A DNA stretch of 43,958 bases from DASXMX01 sp036794395. Lineage in GTDB: Bacteria > Planctomycetota > Phycisphaerae > Tepidisphaerales > Tepidisphaeraceae. The stretch covers positions 1-43,958 of the forward strand of contig DAIRGS010000017.1 of assembly GCA_036794395.1 (NCBI GenBank). The letters run 5' to 3'. Of the stretch, positions 26,275 through 34,998 are shown piece after piece (the first letter of the stretch is position 1; the number at the start of each line of letters is the position of its first letter). The notes under the pieces are model-generated. The model ran no database searches and was not told the origin of the DNA. It worked only from the letters and a program-made list of their open reading frames with translations. The position numbers and the translations under genes were made by a program.

Positions 26275-26934
26275 AAGCTTGGCCAAGACCTCGGCAGGGG
26301 GGCCGTCGAACTTGGTCAGGATTACGTTTCCCACGTATCCAATTGCCGTCCACCCCTCGGGTGTCGCATAGTACGCGGCAGCGCACAGCGATCGGAATCG
26401 ATCAAAAAACACCGCCGGCTTTCGGAATGGGGCCTTTGCCGTTTCAGTGAAGGCAATGTCGTCGCAGATGGCGTGCTTCTGATCATCGGCAAGCTGCGCA
26501 AAGCCCTTCTTGAACCGCTTCTGCGATTCGCCCTCAAGCCATGCGAGGCCTTCGATGATGACAGGGCGATCCTTTTCCTGAATGGGATACGGCGCTGAAA
26601 TCCATTCATCCAGAAAGGCGGGGACGCCCACTTCACTGGCCGCCGGGCCCAGGGCATCTTTCGGGATGATGACGTCTGCCAGCGCCGCGGCGGCCTCGCG
26701 CTGCCCGGCGTTAAACGTGAGCGGCCAGAACGCGCCAGGCTGGTACCCCTTTACGAGGTTTGGATCGAATCCATACCCCTTGGCAGCCGGGGCCGCGTTG
26801 GCGGTTTGCGCAAACGTGCCGCGCGGAAGCGCCGCGGCTGCCGTGACGGCCATCACCCATTGCATGGCCTGGCGGCGAGAAATCTGCGGGATAATTGTCG
26901 CGCTGCCTTCTGCGCCTGTAGTTTTGTCGCTCAT
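26248..26934 (-). CDS. Gluconate 2-dehydrogenase subunit 3-family protein
   Basis: 228 residues from ATG 26934, with AAAGG upstream. The N-terminus carries a twin-arginine signal (ISRRQAMQWV near 19-28) and a cleavable hydrophobic stretch to about 40. The rest matches the small subunit of membrane gluconate dehydrogenases (FNAGQREAAAALADVIIPKD at about 73-92, then DEWI and GLAWLE segments). The start overlaps the stop of the flavoprotein gene as ATGA. It chaperones and exports the flavoprotein via Tat in known relatives. The last codons fall in the 44-bp tandem repeat. Confidence 0.87.
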   Translation of the reverse strand: MSDKTTGAEGSATIIPQISRRQAMQWVMAVTAAAALPRGTFAQTANAAPAAKGYGFDPNLVKGYQPGAFWPLTFNAGQREAAAALADVIIPKDALGPAASEVGVPAFLDEWISAPYPIQEKDRPVIIEGLAWLEGESQKRFKKGFAQLADDQKHAICDDIAFTETAKAPFRKPAVFFDRFRSLCAAAYYATPEGWTAIGYVGNVILTKFDGPPAEVLAKLGVLQTVAE

Positions 26935-28733
26935 AAATTGCCTTTCTTGGCCTGATCGATCAGATAATCGCAGGCGCGCCAAGCCATGGCCATGATGGTC
27001 AGGGTGGGATTTTTGTCGGCGTTTGAAGCGAACGGAGCGCCATCGTTCAGGAACAGGTTCTTCACGTCCCAGGTTTGATTCCACCGATTGGTCACGCTCT
27101 TCTTGGCGTCAGAGCCGATGATCGCGCCGCCGACTTCATGGATAATATGACCCGGACGTTCGAGGCTGTCGCCCGGTTTGGCATTGCGTGAGCCCCGAAC
27201 GGTGCCGCCCATGGCTTCGATGAGCTGGGCAAACGTTTTCTCGGCGTGGATCGCCTGGTTGGTTTCGTGGCTGCTCCACTTCCAATGGAATCGGAGCACC
27301 GGAATGCCAAATTTGTCCTTCACCACCGGATCCAGATCGGCATAGCAGTTTTCATTGGGGATCATCTCGCCACGGGCATAAAAGCCGATGATCGAGCCAT
27401 AATACCGGCGGGCATCTTGCTTGAATTTGGAGCCGTAGCTTCCGCGTGAAAGGTCGGCGGGTACGGGGTTGAACCCGCCGGGCATCGAACGAGCGCCGCC
27501 GATTTCGATGTGATATCCCCGGCCGAAATCGAGCTTCCCGGCTTTCTGCTCCTTATACAGCCACCACGGCGCGTAAAAGTGATCGCCACCGGCCCCGTCT
27601 TCATTGTGCGGTGGAAGGTTTTCGAGAGCGGGGATCTGGCCTTGAAGGCTCGCGCCTACAGTGTCCATGATGTACTTGCCCACCAGTCCGCTGGAATTCG
27701 CAAGGCCGTTGGGGAAGGCTTTGCTCTTGGAATTAAGCAGGATGCGAACCGTTTCGCACGCCCCGGCAGCAAGAATCACCGCCTTGCCAGTAACGCGCTT
27801 TTCCTGGCCGGTGGTCTTATCGTAAAAAACCACGCCCTTTGCTTTGCCATCGTCACCCAAAATCACTTCACGAACGTGGGCGTTCGGGATGAGATCGAGA
27901 TTCTCCGAGGCCAGTGCGGGCGGCAAATGGACAGTGGTGGACTGGTAGTTCGCTCGAATCGAACAGCCCCTGCCACATTCGGTCGCCCAGAAGCACGCCG
28001 TACGCTGCTTCATCGCGTCGGCGCTCAGTTGCTGCGCTTTGGGGTTATCAGGGTGAAGCTTCGGAGCGATTTTGTCCGCTTCGAGTGCCTTGGTCAGCAC
28101 CGCCCGGTGAATCGGGATAATCGGTACGCCGATCTTTTTCGCATGTTTCTGCGCATAGAGTTCGTGTGCTCTTCCTTTTGGCGCCGGCAGCAAAACGCCC
28201 GGCGGAGAATTGGGCGTGTTTTCCAATCCTTCGTTGGTCCCGAAGACGCCGATGAGCATCTCGACTTTCGTGTAGTACGGCTCCAGATCGTCGTAGTTGA
28301 TGGGCCAATCGAAACCAAGTCCATCGCGGGAGTAGGGCTTCAGATCGTATGAACCGTTGCGAAGCGAGATGCGGCCCCAGTGATTTGTCCGACCACCGAC
28401 CATGCGCGGGCGCCACCAGGTGAACTGTTCATTGGGCTTGGAAGAGGGGGCGTTTGTGTAAGGTTCGCCCGGCACTTCCCACCCGCCTCCAACCGTCGCA
28501 TCGTAAAAACCGAATGGCTTTTGCGGCGTGGGCTCGCCCAGCAACGGAGCCTGATTGAACGTGTTGAACATCGGCGTTTCGCTGACGACGTCGTAGCTTC
28601 GGCCCGCTTCAAGCATCACGCACTTCAGGCCGTTGAGTGTGAGCGTATAGGCTGATTGACTCCCAGCCGCTCCGGATCCGACGATGACAACGTCATACTC
28701 GGGCTTGGCCTTGTCGGCGGGAATGATGGGCAT
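26931..28733 (-). CDS. GMC-family flavoprotein dehydrogenase (gluconate 2-DH large subunit type)
   Basis: 600 residues. FAD-binding GSGAAG lies near 19-24 with Glu42 for ribose binding. Later GMC segments include GGRTNHWG (near 113-120, FAD covalent or flavin-site region), and the C-terminal catalytic part HEVGGAIIGSD with His532 and ASNADKNPTLTI with Asn575. No own signal peptide is visible; the Tat signal of subunit 3 would carry it. Oxidation of a sugar acid or alcohol in the periplasm is inferred. No cytochrome subunit is adjacent, so the electron acceptor is unknown. The stop overlaps the small subunit start, so the two are translationally coupled. Confidence 0.9.
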   Translation of the reverse strand: MPIIPADKAKPEYDVVIVGSGAAGSQSAYTLTLNGLKCVMLEAGRSYDVVSETPMFNTFNQAPLLGEPTPQKPFGFYDATVGGGWEVPGEPYTNAPSSKPNEQFTWWRPRMVGGRTNHWGRISLRNGSYDLKPYSRDGLGFDWPINYDDLEPYYTKVEMLIGVFGTNEGLENTPNSPPGVLLPAPKGRAHELYAQKHAKKIGVPIIPIHRAVLTKALEADKIAPKLHPDNPKAQQLSADAMKQRTACFWATECGRGCSIRANYQSTTVHLPPALASENLDLIPNAHVREVILGDDGKAKGVVFYDKTTGQEKRVTGKAVILAAGACETVRILLNSKSKAFPNGLANSSGLVGKYIMDTVGASLQGQIPALENLPPHNEDGAGGDHFYAPWWLYKEQKAGKLDFGRGYHIEIGGARSMPGGFNPVPADLSRGSYGSKFKQDARRYYGSIIGFYARGEMIPNENCYADLDPVVKDKFGIPVLRFHWKWSSHETNQAIHAEKTFAQLIEAMGGTVRGSRNAKPGDSLERPGHIIHEVGGAIIGSDAKKSVTNRWNQTWDVKNLFLNDGAPFASNADKNPTLTIMAMAWRACDYLIDQAKKGNL

Positions 28734-28966
28734 AGCGGTTCCTCAACATGAACGATCGATACGAGATTGACGGATTATGGTGAAGTTGCCGAATGCGTGC
28801 AACGCACATGTTGCCGGACGATCCGGCCGCGCAAAATGGAATTGATCCATCAAGTTACAACATCAGGGGTCGCGCGCCAGGCCGCCCCGCCCAGAAGATT
28901 TTCCGCGACCCGGCGCGTGCGATCCGCCGAGGTCATGGTCGCCGGGCAGATGATTCTTCTTACAGC

Positions 28967-29234
28967 TAAATGACCGTGCGCGATTCCGCGCCATTGCTTT
29001 TTTAAGTGGCACGGCCTTCCAGGCCGTGGTCGGGGACGATTCGGGCCCGGCGCCGGGTGAGATGTGGGAAAACCAACTCGCCGGAACCGGGCATTTTCTC
29101 CCGGCAAGTGCAGAAGGTTGTCCAACGGTCGAAACTTGATTTTCCCCAATCCAACCCGGCGCTGGTGGTCAACTCCCTCAATCATGGGCTGGGAAGCCCA
29201 TGCCACGAAGCGCGGAATCGCGCACGGTCATTTG
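28967..29234 (+). mobile_element. MITE-like element, copy A
   Basis: About 266 bases bounded by terminal inverted repeats starting AAATGACCGTGCGCGATTCC at 28968 and ending at 29233, identical over 24 bases. Internal short palindromes (GGCCTTCCAGGCC; GGGCTGGGAAGCCC) are present, and a frame with a GKTNSPEPGIF-like run is likely not a real gene. The flanks are TA (28967-28968) on the left and TG on the right, which would be a decayed TA target duplication. No transposase is encoded; it would be moved in trans by an IS630/Tc1-like enzyme (inference). Copy B lies at 40786-41082 in opposite orientation. Confidence 0.8.
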
Positions 29235-29247
29235 GAAACACTTCTTG

Positions 29248-30195
29248 TTACCTGCGCTGCGCTCTCCACTTCCCCAGCAAATGCACCGCAAACCACCCCG
29301 CAATTCCCACGGCCAGCACGCCCGAAATCAACATCACCGGCTCGTGCGCCGCCTTGGAAACAGACGGAAACATCCGTTCAATCAACCCCGCATGGCCGGG
29401 AGTATTGACCACCCGCCCATCCGCCAGCACAACCGACTTTCCTTTATCCCCGATGACATCATCCTTGATTGCCATCACAACCGCCACGCCGGCGGCAGTC
29501 GTGAGCGTTCGGGGATGTGTTTCGAGAAAACCCAGAACCGCGCGCGGCATTGCGCCAATTTTTCCCAGCACGGCCGACCGCTCAGCCGGGGGCAGCTTGG
29601 CAATATCCCCGGCCTGCCGGGCCGCGATGATCGATTCATCGGTCGTCAGTTTTCGTCCGAGCTGAATGCCATCTTCGCCCAGCGTCTCCGCCAGTTTTTC
29701 GCCGACACCCGGATGCCGGGCGGCCACTTCCATCGCGCCGGATCCGTATTCCTTCACCAGTTGCGTCATCAGCTCCGGATTCCGCTCGACCGCGGCGATC
29801 CCCGCTTTGCGCCATCCCGGTGACAGGCCATCCAGCGCCCCCACCATTTTGGCCGGCGAACGCCCGATCGTGCGCAAGGCCGCGGGTCCGTCTTCGATGC
29901 CGTATTGCGCGGCCCGGCGCACAAGGGCGTCGCCGCCCTCTCGCGCGGATTGCTCGAGCACTTCCGTTACCGCGGCCCGCCCGCCCATTTCGGCCAGCTC
30001 TTCCAATCCCTGCTTGCTGGCCTGGCGAAACACCTGTTCCGTCGCCGCCCGCACAGCCGGGCCGACCACCTGCGCTCCGGCAGGGGCCGCGCCAATCCAT
30101 AGCATCGCCGCGGCGATTCCAGCGAGAGCAACGCAATTCCGTATCTGTTTCATTTTAATTACTTTCATTGCCATTGACTGTGACATCACGTTCAT
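29248..30195 (-). CDS. Unrecognised exported membrane protein (second gene of a pair)
   Basis: 315 residues. The N-terminus has a signal peptide (about 17-41, AGA end). The middle (about 45-220) is helical and Ala/Arg/Glu-rich with no known motif. Two hydrophobic segments lie near 228-246 and 285-309, the last ending in a basic KWRAQRR tail. ATG 30195 overlaps the stop of the upstream gene as ATGA and has GAGG about eight bases ahead, so translation is coupled. A MITE copy lies 14 bases after the stop. Function not recognised; it may form a complex with the upstream protein. Confidence 0.65.
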   Translation of the reverse strand: MNVMSQSMAMKVIKMKQIRNCVALAGIAAAMLWIGAAPAGAQVVGPAVRAATEQVFRQASKQGLEELAEMGGRAAVTEVLEQSAREGGDALVRRAAQYGIEDGPAALRTIGRSPAKMVGALDGLSPGWRKAGIAAVERNPELMTQLVKEYGSGAMEVAARHPGVGEKLAETLGEDGIQLGRKLTTDESIIAARQAGDIAKLPPAERSAVLGKIGAMPRAVLGFLETHPRTLTTAAGVAVVMAIKDDVIGDKGKSVVLADGRVVNTPGHAGLIERMFPSVSKAAHEPVMLISGVLAVGIAGWFAVHLLGKWRAQRR

Positions 30196-31355
30196 GGCTG
30201 CTGCCTCAAAGCATTCGTTACCGCATGGCTTTGCGCTTCATTGGTCAGTTGGGTTGATTGGAGCAACGCCGCGCGCAACCCCGAGCCGCCTGATGCGCCA
30301 TCGCGGAGCTGTCGCTCGAGTGAATCCAAAAAGCGATTGCATTGTTCGGAAATTCTCGCTTCAAACGTCTTACTTAATCGCCAGTCGATGATTACCCCGA
30401 CAATCAAGCCGACCCCGATGCCAATGATCGTTCCGACCGGCCCGCCAAGGCTGCCTGCGCCCCCACCCGCCGCCGTCGCTTCGACAGTCGCCCCGCCGGC
30501 GGCAATGCCCTCGGCGGCCATGGCCATTCCCACCCGGGCCAGAATCTGGCCCACCACGCGCGACGCCACTGCCTGCCCCGCGTCCATCGCGAGCCACCCG
30601 CCCGAAAATTCGACCAGCCCCGCCGCCACGCTTTGCGATGCCAATCCGCCGCTCAGGGCGCGCGCCTGATCGCGCACATCCCGGGCAAGGCGGTCGATCG
30701 AAATATCTTCGGCGGGGCGAATGACCTTGATCTTTTTCAGCGGCAATTCCAATTCGGCGTACAACGCATTCCGGCTGGCGGCCATGTCCTCGTTGTACTG
30801 CGCCACAACCGCCACCACGTCCTGCCGCAGGCCCAGCTCGGAAATAATGTCGTCCCGGAATTTGTCGTTCACAAAAGCGCGTACTTGCCCGGCTTCATTT
30901 CCACGGCCGGTCATCTTTCGCCAGGCATCGGATGGATATCGTTTAAGGATCCCCAGCCGCGTCCCCCAACTGGATACATCGCGCGTAAACCGTCCGACGC
31001 GCCGGCGGTGCGCCTCCATCCGCTCATGCAACATTCCCATGGCCCGGCCAACCGCCGCCCCGTTTCGCAATTCAAATGCCGCCATCGCCGGCACGATTGA
31101 TTCACGATACACACGCGCCACCCGTACGCCCTCCGGCTCCTCGACGGGCTGGGTTTGTGCGGGTGCTGCCTCCGGCGCGGCTGGTCGTGTTGTCGCTGGC
31201 GGGGCGACTGCGACGCGTTTTTCGGCTTCTGTCCGCCGATAGAACACATATCCCGCCGCGAGGCCCACCGCCACAAAGCCGCCGCGCAGCATCGCCCGCC
31301 GCGATACCCTTCGCGAAGGCGAACCCGCATGGTATTCCAACTTCTCGTCCCGCAT
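30192..31355 (-). CDS. Unrecognised anchored protein with glycine-zipper membrane segment
   Basis: 387 residues from ATG 31355 with GAGGTGG ahead. The N-terminus is cytoplasmic and twin-arginine-like (SRRVSRRAML), followed by a helix at about 25-39 and a TTRPAAPEAAPAQ linker. A long helical region (about 75-285) has coiled-coil-like charge patterning. Residues about 285-325 are a hydrophobic glycine-rich hairpin (GGGAGSLGGPVGTIIGIGVG), similar in pattern to glycine-zipper proteins that insert into membranes. It is translationally coupled to the downstream gene. No family was recognised. I only infer a membrane-associated role. Confidence 0.65.
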   Translation of the reverse strand: MRDEKLEYHAGSPSRRVSRRAMLRGGFVAVGLAAGYVFYRRTEAEKRVAVAPPATTRPAAPEAAPAQTQPVEEPEGVRVARVYRESIVPAMAAFELRNGAAVGRAMGMLHERMEAHRRRVGRFTRDVSSWGTRLGILKRYPSDAWRKMTGRGNEAGQVRAFVNDKFRDDIISELGLRQDVVAVVAQYNEDMAASRNALYAELELPLKKIKVIRPAEDISIDRLARDVRDQARALSGGLASQSVAAGLVEFSGGWLAMDAGQAVASRVVGQILARVGMAMAAEGIAAGGATVEATAAGGGAGSLGGPVGTIIGIGVGLIVGVIIDWRLSKTFEARISEQCNRFLDSLERQLRDGASGGSGLRAALLQSTQLTNEAQSHAVTNALRQQP

Positions 31356-31492
31356 GCGCACTACCACCTCTTTGAGTCTTACGCTCAGAACCCGGGTATT
31401 GGCGGTTACAAACTCATTACGGCTTTCCACCCAGCGTGTTCCTGGCCGGAATAGCCCTTTCCGCCGCCACAAACGGCAGTTCGACCCCATAA

Positions 31493-31558
31493 AGAATATT
31501 TTCTTCTTGCATTAACGAATTTATTCTTTAATCTCATCGCTCCACTCGAATTTATTCG
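31493..31558. promoter_or_regulatory. Repeated dyads before the BlaI-type gene (candidate operators)
   Basis: CGAATTTATTCT (31516-31527) and CGAATTTATTCG (31547-31558) are the same 12-base sequence; the second is a perfect dyad CGAAT-TT-ATTCG. The starts are 31 bases apart, about three helix turns. A weaker AGAATATTTTCT lies at 31493. They sit 21 bases and more before the repressor start and in the intergenic gap shared with the divergent gene at 31355. BlaI dimers bind short dyads, so autoregulation is likely. Confidence 0.5.
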
Positions 31559-31578
31559 CACACGGAGGTTAATCGCCG

Positions 31579-31968
31579 ATGCCCCGTAAGCCATCCATCC
31601 AACCCAACGACGTCGAGCTCGCCATTCTTCGGGCGCTGTGGGATCGCGGGCCGAGCCCCGTTCGCGACGTTCACGAAGCCCTTCAACACAGCCGCGACAC
31701 CGGCTACACGAGCACCGCCAAAATGATGCAGGTCATGTGCGACAAAGGCCTGCTCACGCGGGATGAGTCCAAGCGCCCGCAGCTCTATTCGCCGGCGGTT
31801 CCCGAGGAGCAAACCCAAAAGCAGATCGTCCGGCACATGATCCAGAAAGTGTTCGGCGGGTCGGCCCGCAAGCTGGTCCTGCGCGCAGTCGAATCCGAAC
31901 AGCTCCCCGCCGATGAAGTCGCCGAGATCCGCAAATTGCTCAAGAAGATGGAAGGAGACAAGCCGTGA
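31579..31968 (+). CDS. BlaI/MecI/CopY-family transcriptional repressor
   Basis: 129 residues, normal for the family, with GGAGG well placed before ATG 31579. A winged helix spans about 10-80: DVELAILRALWDRGPSPVRDVHEAL, then TSTAKMMQVMCDKGLLTRDESKRPQLYSP. The C-terminal helix (about 100-129) serves dimerisation. Known relatives repress a resistance operon until a coupled M56 protease cuts the repressor. Here the stop overlaps the start of an M56 gene (GTGA), so the pair is coupled. Candidate operator dyads lie just upstream. No beta-lactamase is adjacent. Confidence 0.92.
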   Translation: MPRKPSIQPNDVELAILRALWDRGPSPVRDVHEALQHSRDTGYTSTAKMMQVMCDKGLLTRDESKRPQLYSPAVPEEQTQKQIVRHMIQKVFGGSARKLVLRAVESEQLPADEVAEIRKLLKKMEGDKP

Positions 31969-32849
31969 ACCTGCTTCACCTCATCCTCGAATCATCCGCC
32001 GTTCATCGACTTGGCGTGACGCTGCTTCATTCCCTCTGGGAAGGCGCTCTCATCGCGGCGGTACTCTTCATCGCCGGCTTTGTCCTCAGGAGATCCACAC
32101 CCGCGGCACGATACGGCGCATCGTGCGCCGCCCTGCTGTTGATGGTTCTAGCCCCGCTGTGTACGTATCTCCTGACCAATACTCCGGTCAATGCGGTCGC
32201 GATCGCACCGAATCCGCAGTTGCCAGCCGAGCCACAAGCCGCCGCACCCCGCCAAGCCACGATGTCAGTCGTCGCGGCCGACCGCATGGAACCGTCGCGA
32301 CCAGTACCCGCCCCTGTTACTCGATCAGAGCCTCGCGTTCCCAACCCTGCGAATACCCCCACTCCAGCCCCCACGCAATCCGTTTCAGCATCTATATATC
32401 TATCGGCGGCGGCCCCGTGGATTGTCCTGAGTTGGGCATTGGGCGTGCTTGCCCTCGCCTTTTGGAACCTCGGGGGATGGGTCGCGGTCCATCAGCTTAA
32501 ATCCCTCACCACCCGCCCCGCCGGCAGTCGCGCCGAAGAAGCGGCCCGAAAGCTCGCGCTTCGCCTTGGCATCAGTCGCTCGGTGCGCCTCCTTCAATCC
32601 ACTCTCGCCAAAATGCCAATGGTCATTGGCGCGATCCGCCCCGTCATCCTCCTCCCGGCCAGCGTGCTAACCCAACTCTCGCTCGCGGAGCTTGAATCCA
32701 TACTCGCCCACGAGCTCGCCCACATCCGCCGTCACGATTATGGGGTCAATCTCGTCCAAAGCATGATCGAGACCCTCCTGTTCTATCACCCCCGCCACCT
32801 GGTGGATCTCGCGCCAAATCCGCATCGAACGGGAACACTGCTGCGATGA
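31965..32849 (+). CDS. BlaR1/MecR1-like M56 protease, N-terminal part (frameshifted)
   Basis: 294 residues are read from GTG 31965. Four hydrophobic segments are expected for the family (about 17-40, 48-68, 148-170 visible here). The zinc motif HELAH lies at 249-253 within ESILAHELAHIRRHDY. The reading then leaves the family after LLFYHP: an extra C in the run 32789-32793 shifts it, and the last 18 residues (RHLVDLAPNP and onward) are nonsense. In the neighbouring paralogue the frame continues PAIWWMSRQIRIEREHCCDD. Removing one C here restores the equivalent WWISRQIRIEREHCCDD and joins it to the next CDS. Either a sequencing error in draft DNA or a real mutation. Confidence 0.85.
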   Translation: MNLLHLILESSAVHRLGVTLLHSLWEGALIAAVLFIAGFVLRRSTPAARYGASCAALLLMVLAPLCTYLLTNTPVNAVAIAPNPQLPAEPQAAAPRQATMSVVAADRMEPSRPVPAPVTRSEPRVPNPANTPTPAPTQSVSASIYLSAAAPWIVLSWALGVLALAFWNLGGWVAVHQLKSLTTRPAGSRAEEAARKLALRLGISRSVRLLQSTLAKMPMVIGAIRPVILLPASVLTQLSLAELESILAHELAHIRRHDYGVNLVQSMIETLLFYHPRHLVDLAPNPHRTGTLLR

Positions 32850-33033
32850 TCTGGCGCTCTCCGTCACCCGCGACCGCGCCATCTACGTCACTGCCCTGGC
32901 CGCCGTCGCGTCTGTACGCATCCCGCTCCTGGCCCAAGCTGCTTCAGGTGGAAGCCTGGCGGCGCGCCTCCGTCGTGTTCTTGGAACACCCGATACAGAT
33001 GCCGGCCGATCGCGCTGGCTTTCAGGAGCACTT

Positions 33034-34971
33034 GTGATTGCAATCTGTTTTATCGCACTGCTGATTGCCGCCCTTCCCACTTCGGCAACAGCCGCCGCCA
33101 GCGATGATGACACCGTCACCGTTCACGGCGTCGTTCTCGATCCCGCCGGCAAGCCCGCCAATGGCGCTCGGTTGCAAACCGTCGCATGGCCCTTCAAGAC
33201 TGCCCTGTCTGAACGCAAGTCCAACATCGATGGGACCTTTACGATCACATTCAAAAAGTCCCAGTTCGCCTCCACGTGGAATTCCTGGGAAAGCACGGTG
33301 CTTGCCGCCACATCGCCCGGCTACGCACCCGCCTGGGCTCGGGCCAATCACGTTGACGCCGCCGGCAACGTCGTACTCCAACTCGCCGCCGACGACATGC
33401 CGATCGAAGGCCGCATCGTCAACCTCGAAGGCCAGCCCGTCGCCGGCGCAAAAATCACGCTGACCAACCTTGAGCCCAAGGCGGTTGATTTGAAAGACCT
33501 GGGGGTAAACCGCTCGCCCCCTCCCGAAGAATACGGGAATGAGAGTACGCCCAATCTCCCGGGTTTCGCCGCGGGCATCAATCCGACCGCAGTCGCGGAT
33601 AAGGATGGCCACTTTCGCATGACCGGCCTTGGCCGCAACCGTACCGCCTCGCTTCACGTTGAGGGCCCCGGAATCACCAAGGGTTGGCTCGATGTGCTCA
33701 CCAAAGACGTGCCCCAGCAAACCCGCACATTTCAGTACCAGCCCTTCGCAGCCACCGGAATTCAGTACGGAGCGAAATTCGAGTTCACCGCCTCGCCCGG
33801 TCGCGTCGTCACCGGCACCGTACGGGACGCAGTCACCGGAAAGCCCCTGGCCGGCGTAACCGTCAGCGATGGCACCGTCGCCTCCCAGCCCGTCACCGAT
33901 GCCCAGGGCCACTACCAGGCCCAAGGCGTCCCCAAGCGCAAGGATGTGAAGTTCACCGCAATCCCCACGGATGACCAGCCCTACTTCATGTGCGAAGCCA
34001 ATGTTCCCGAAGCGCCGGGGATGGGCCCTGTCACCGTCGATTTCAATCTTCATCGCGGCGTGTGGATCACCGGGAAAGTAACCGACAGAGTCACCGGCAA
34101 ACCCATCGGCGCCGCCCGCATTCGTTACCTCCCGTATCTCACCAACAAGAACTTCGACAAACTCCCCGAGTTTCATGCCCGTGGGCTAGAGATTCCCGGC
34201 GGCCAATCGGAACGATATACAACGGCCGCCGACGGCACCTATCGCCTCGTCGCCCTCCCCGGCCCAGCGCTGGTAACCGCCAACGCCATCGGCCACCCTT
34301 ACCGCACAATGGTCGATCTCGATCAAATCAAATGTCCCCGGGGTCCTGGCGGCCGCGCCTTCCTGACCTACGAGCCACGCCCGTCCGGCGAATTCGAGCA
34401 CGCCGTCAAGGAAATCAACATCCCCCAAGGCGTCGAACAAACCACGCTCGACATGCAATGCGATCCCGGCATCACGATTCATCTCACATTGGTTGACACC
34501 GACAACAATCCGGTCGAAGGCGTGCTTGCATACCACCAGATCCCCGGCGACGGCTATCGCAAGCTCAAGACCAGCACGGTGGATGCCGTGGCCTTCCGCC
34601 CCGATGAAAAACGCCGTATCTTCTTCTTTCAATACCCCCGCAAGATTGGCCGGATTATTACCCTCGGCGTGGACGATGCCCCCAACGGCCGGCTCAAGAT
34701 CAAGCTCGAGCCCTTCTCCTACATTACCGGCCGACTCCTGGGCACCGACGGCCAGCCCATGACCAACGCCGCTATAGAAGGTTTCCCTTTTGAATTGCCC
34801 GTGGTGAATACCGACGCCGAGGGAAAATTCCAGATGCCCCTCATCCCCGGCGAACCCTACACCCTTCGCGGGTTTAAAGATGGCGAATACATCACCGACG
34901 TCGAAAAACTGACGCTTCCCCCCGGCACCACCAAAGACCTGGGCGACGTTCACCGACGATCATTTAATTAA
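33034..34971 (+). CDS. C-terminal part of frameshifted BlaR1-like gene: carboxypeptidase-regulatory-like region
   Basis: 645 residues from GTG 33034 (AGGAG five bases ahead). Its own start may work: residues 1-22 are a hydrophobic helix ending in ATAA. In frame with this CDS, upstream from 32794, the missing EHCCDD part of the M56 protease is encoded, so a single uninterrupted gene would be 31965-34971 (about 1001 residues). The body has repeated carboxypeptidase-regulatory-like (CarboxypepD_reg) domains: VHGVVLDPAGKPANGA, RIVNLEGQPVAGAKI, VTGTVRDAVTGKPLAGV, ITGKVTDRVTGKPIGAA. These are typical of cell-surface adhesion or ligand-sensing regions. No penicillin-binding motif (SxxK) was seen. 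Confidence 0.85.
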   Translation: MIAICFIALLIAALPTSATAAASDDDTVTVHGVVLDPAGKPANGARLQTVAWPFKTALSERKSNIDGTFTITFKKSQFASTWNSWESTVLAATSPGYAPAWARANHVDAAGNVVLQLAADDMPIEGRIVNLEGQPVAGAKITLTNLEPKAVDLKDLGVNRSPPPEEYGNESTPNLPGFAAGINPTAVADKDGHFRMTGLGRNRTASLHVEGPGITKGWLDVLTKDVPQQTRTFQYQPFAATGIQYGAKFEFTASPGRVVTGTVRDAVTGKPLAGVTVSDGTVASQPVTDAQGHYQAQGVPKRKDVKFTAIPTDDQPYFMCEANVPEAPGMGPVTVDFNLHRGVWITGKVTDRVTGKPIGAARIRYLPYLTNKNFDKLPEFHARGLEIPGGQSERYTTAADGTYRLVALPGPALVTANAIGHPYRTMVDLDQIKCPRGPGGRAFLTYEPRPSGEFEHAVKEINIPQGVEQTTLDMQCDPGITIHLTLVDTDNNPVEGVLAYHQIPGDGYRKLKTSTVDAVAFRPDEKRRIFFFQYPRKIGRIITLGVDDAPNGRLKIKLEPFSYITGRLLGTDGQPMTNAAIEGFPFELPVVNTDAEGKFQMPLIPGEPYTLRGFKDGEYITDVEKLTLPPGTTKDLGDVHRRSFN

Positions 34972-34998
34972 CGGAATTCCTCTCTCGGAGCCAATGCA

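Noticed and set aside
28976..29233. Small proteins translated from the MITE copies
   Set aside because: The frame is conserved because the DNA repeat is; it lacks a start signal and is broken between copies.
31579..34971. Beta-lactam resistance operon
   Set aside because: No beta-lactamase and no penicillin-binding sensor motif; only the repressor and protease families match.
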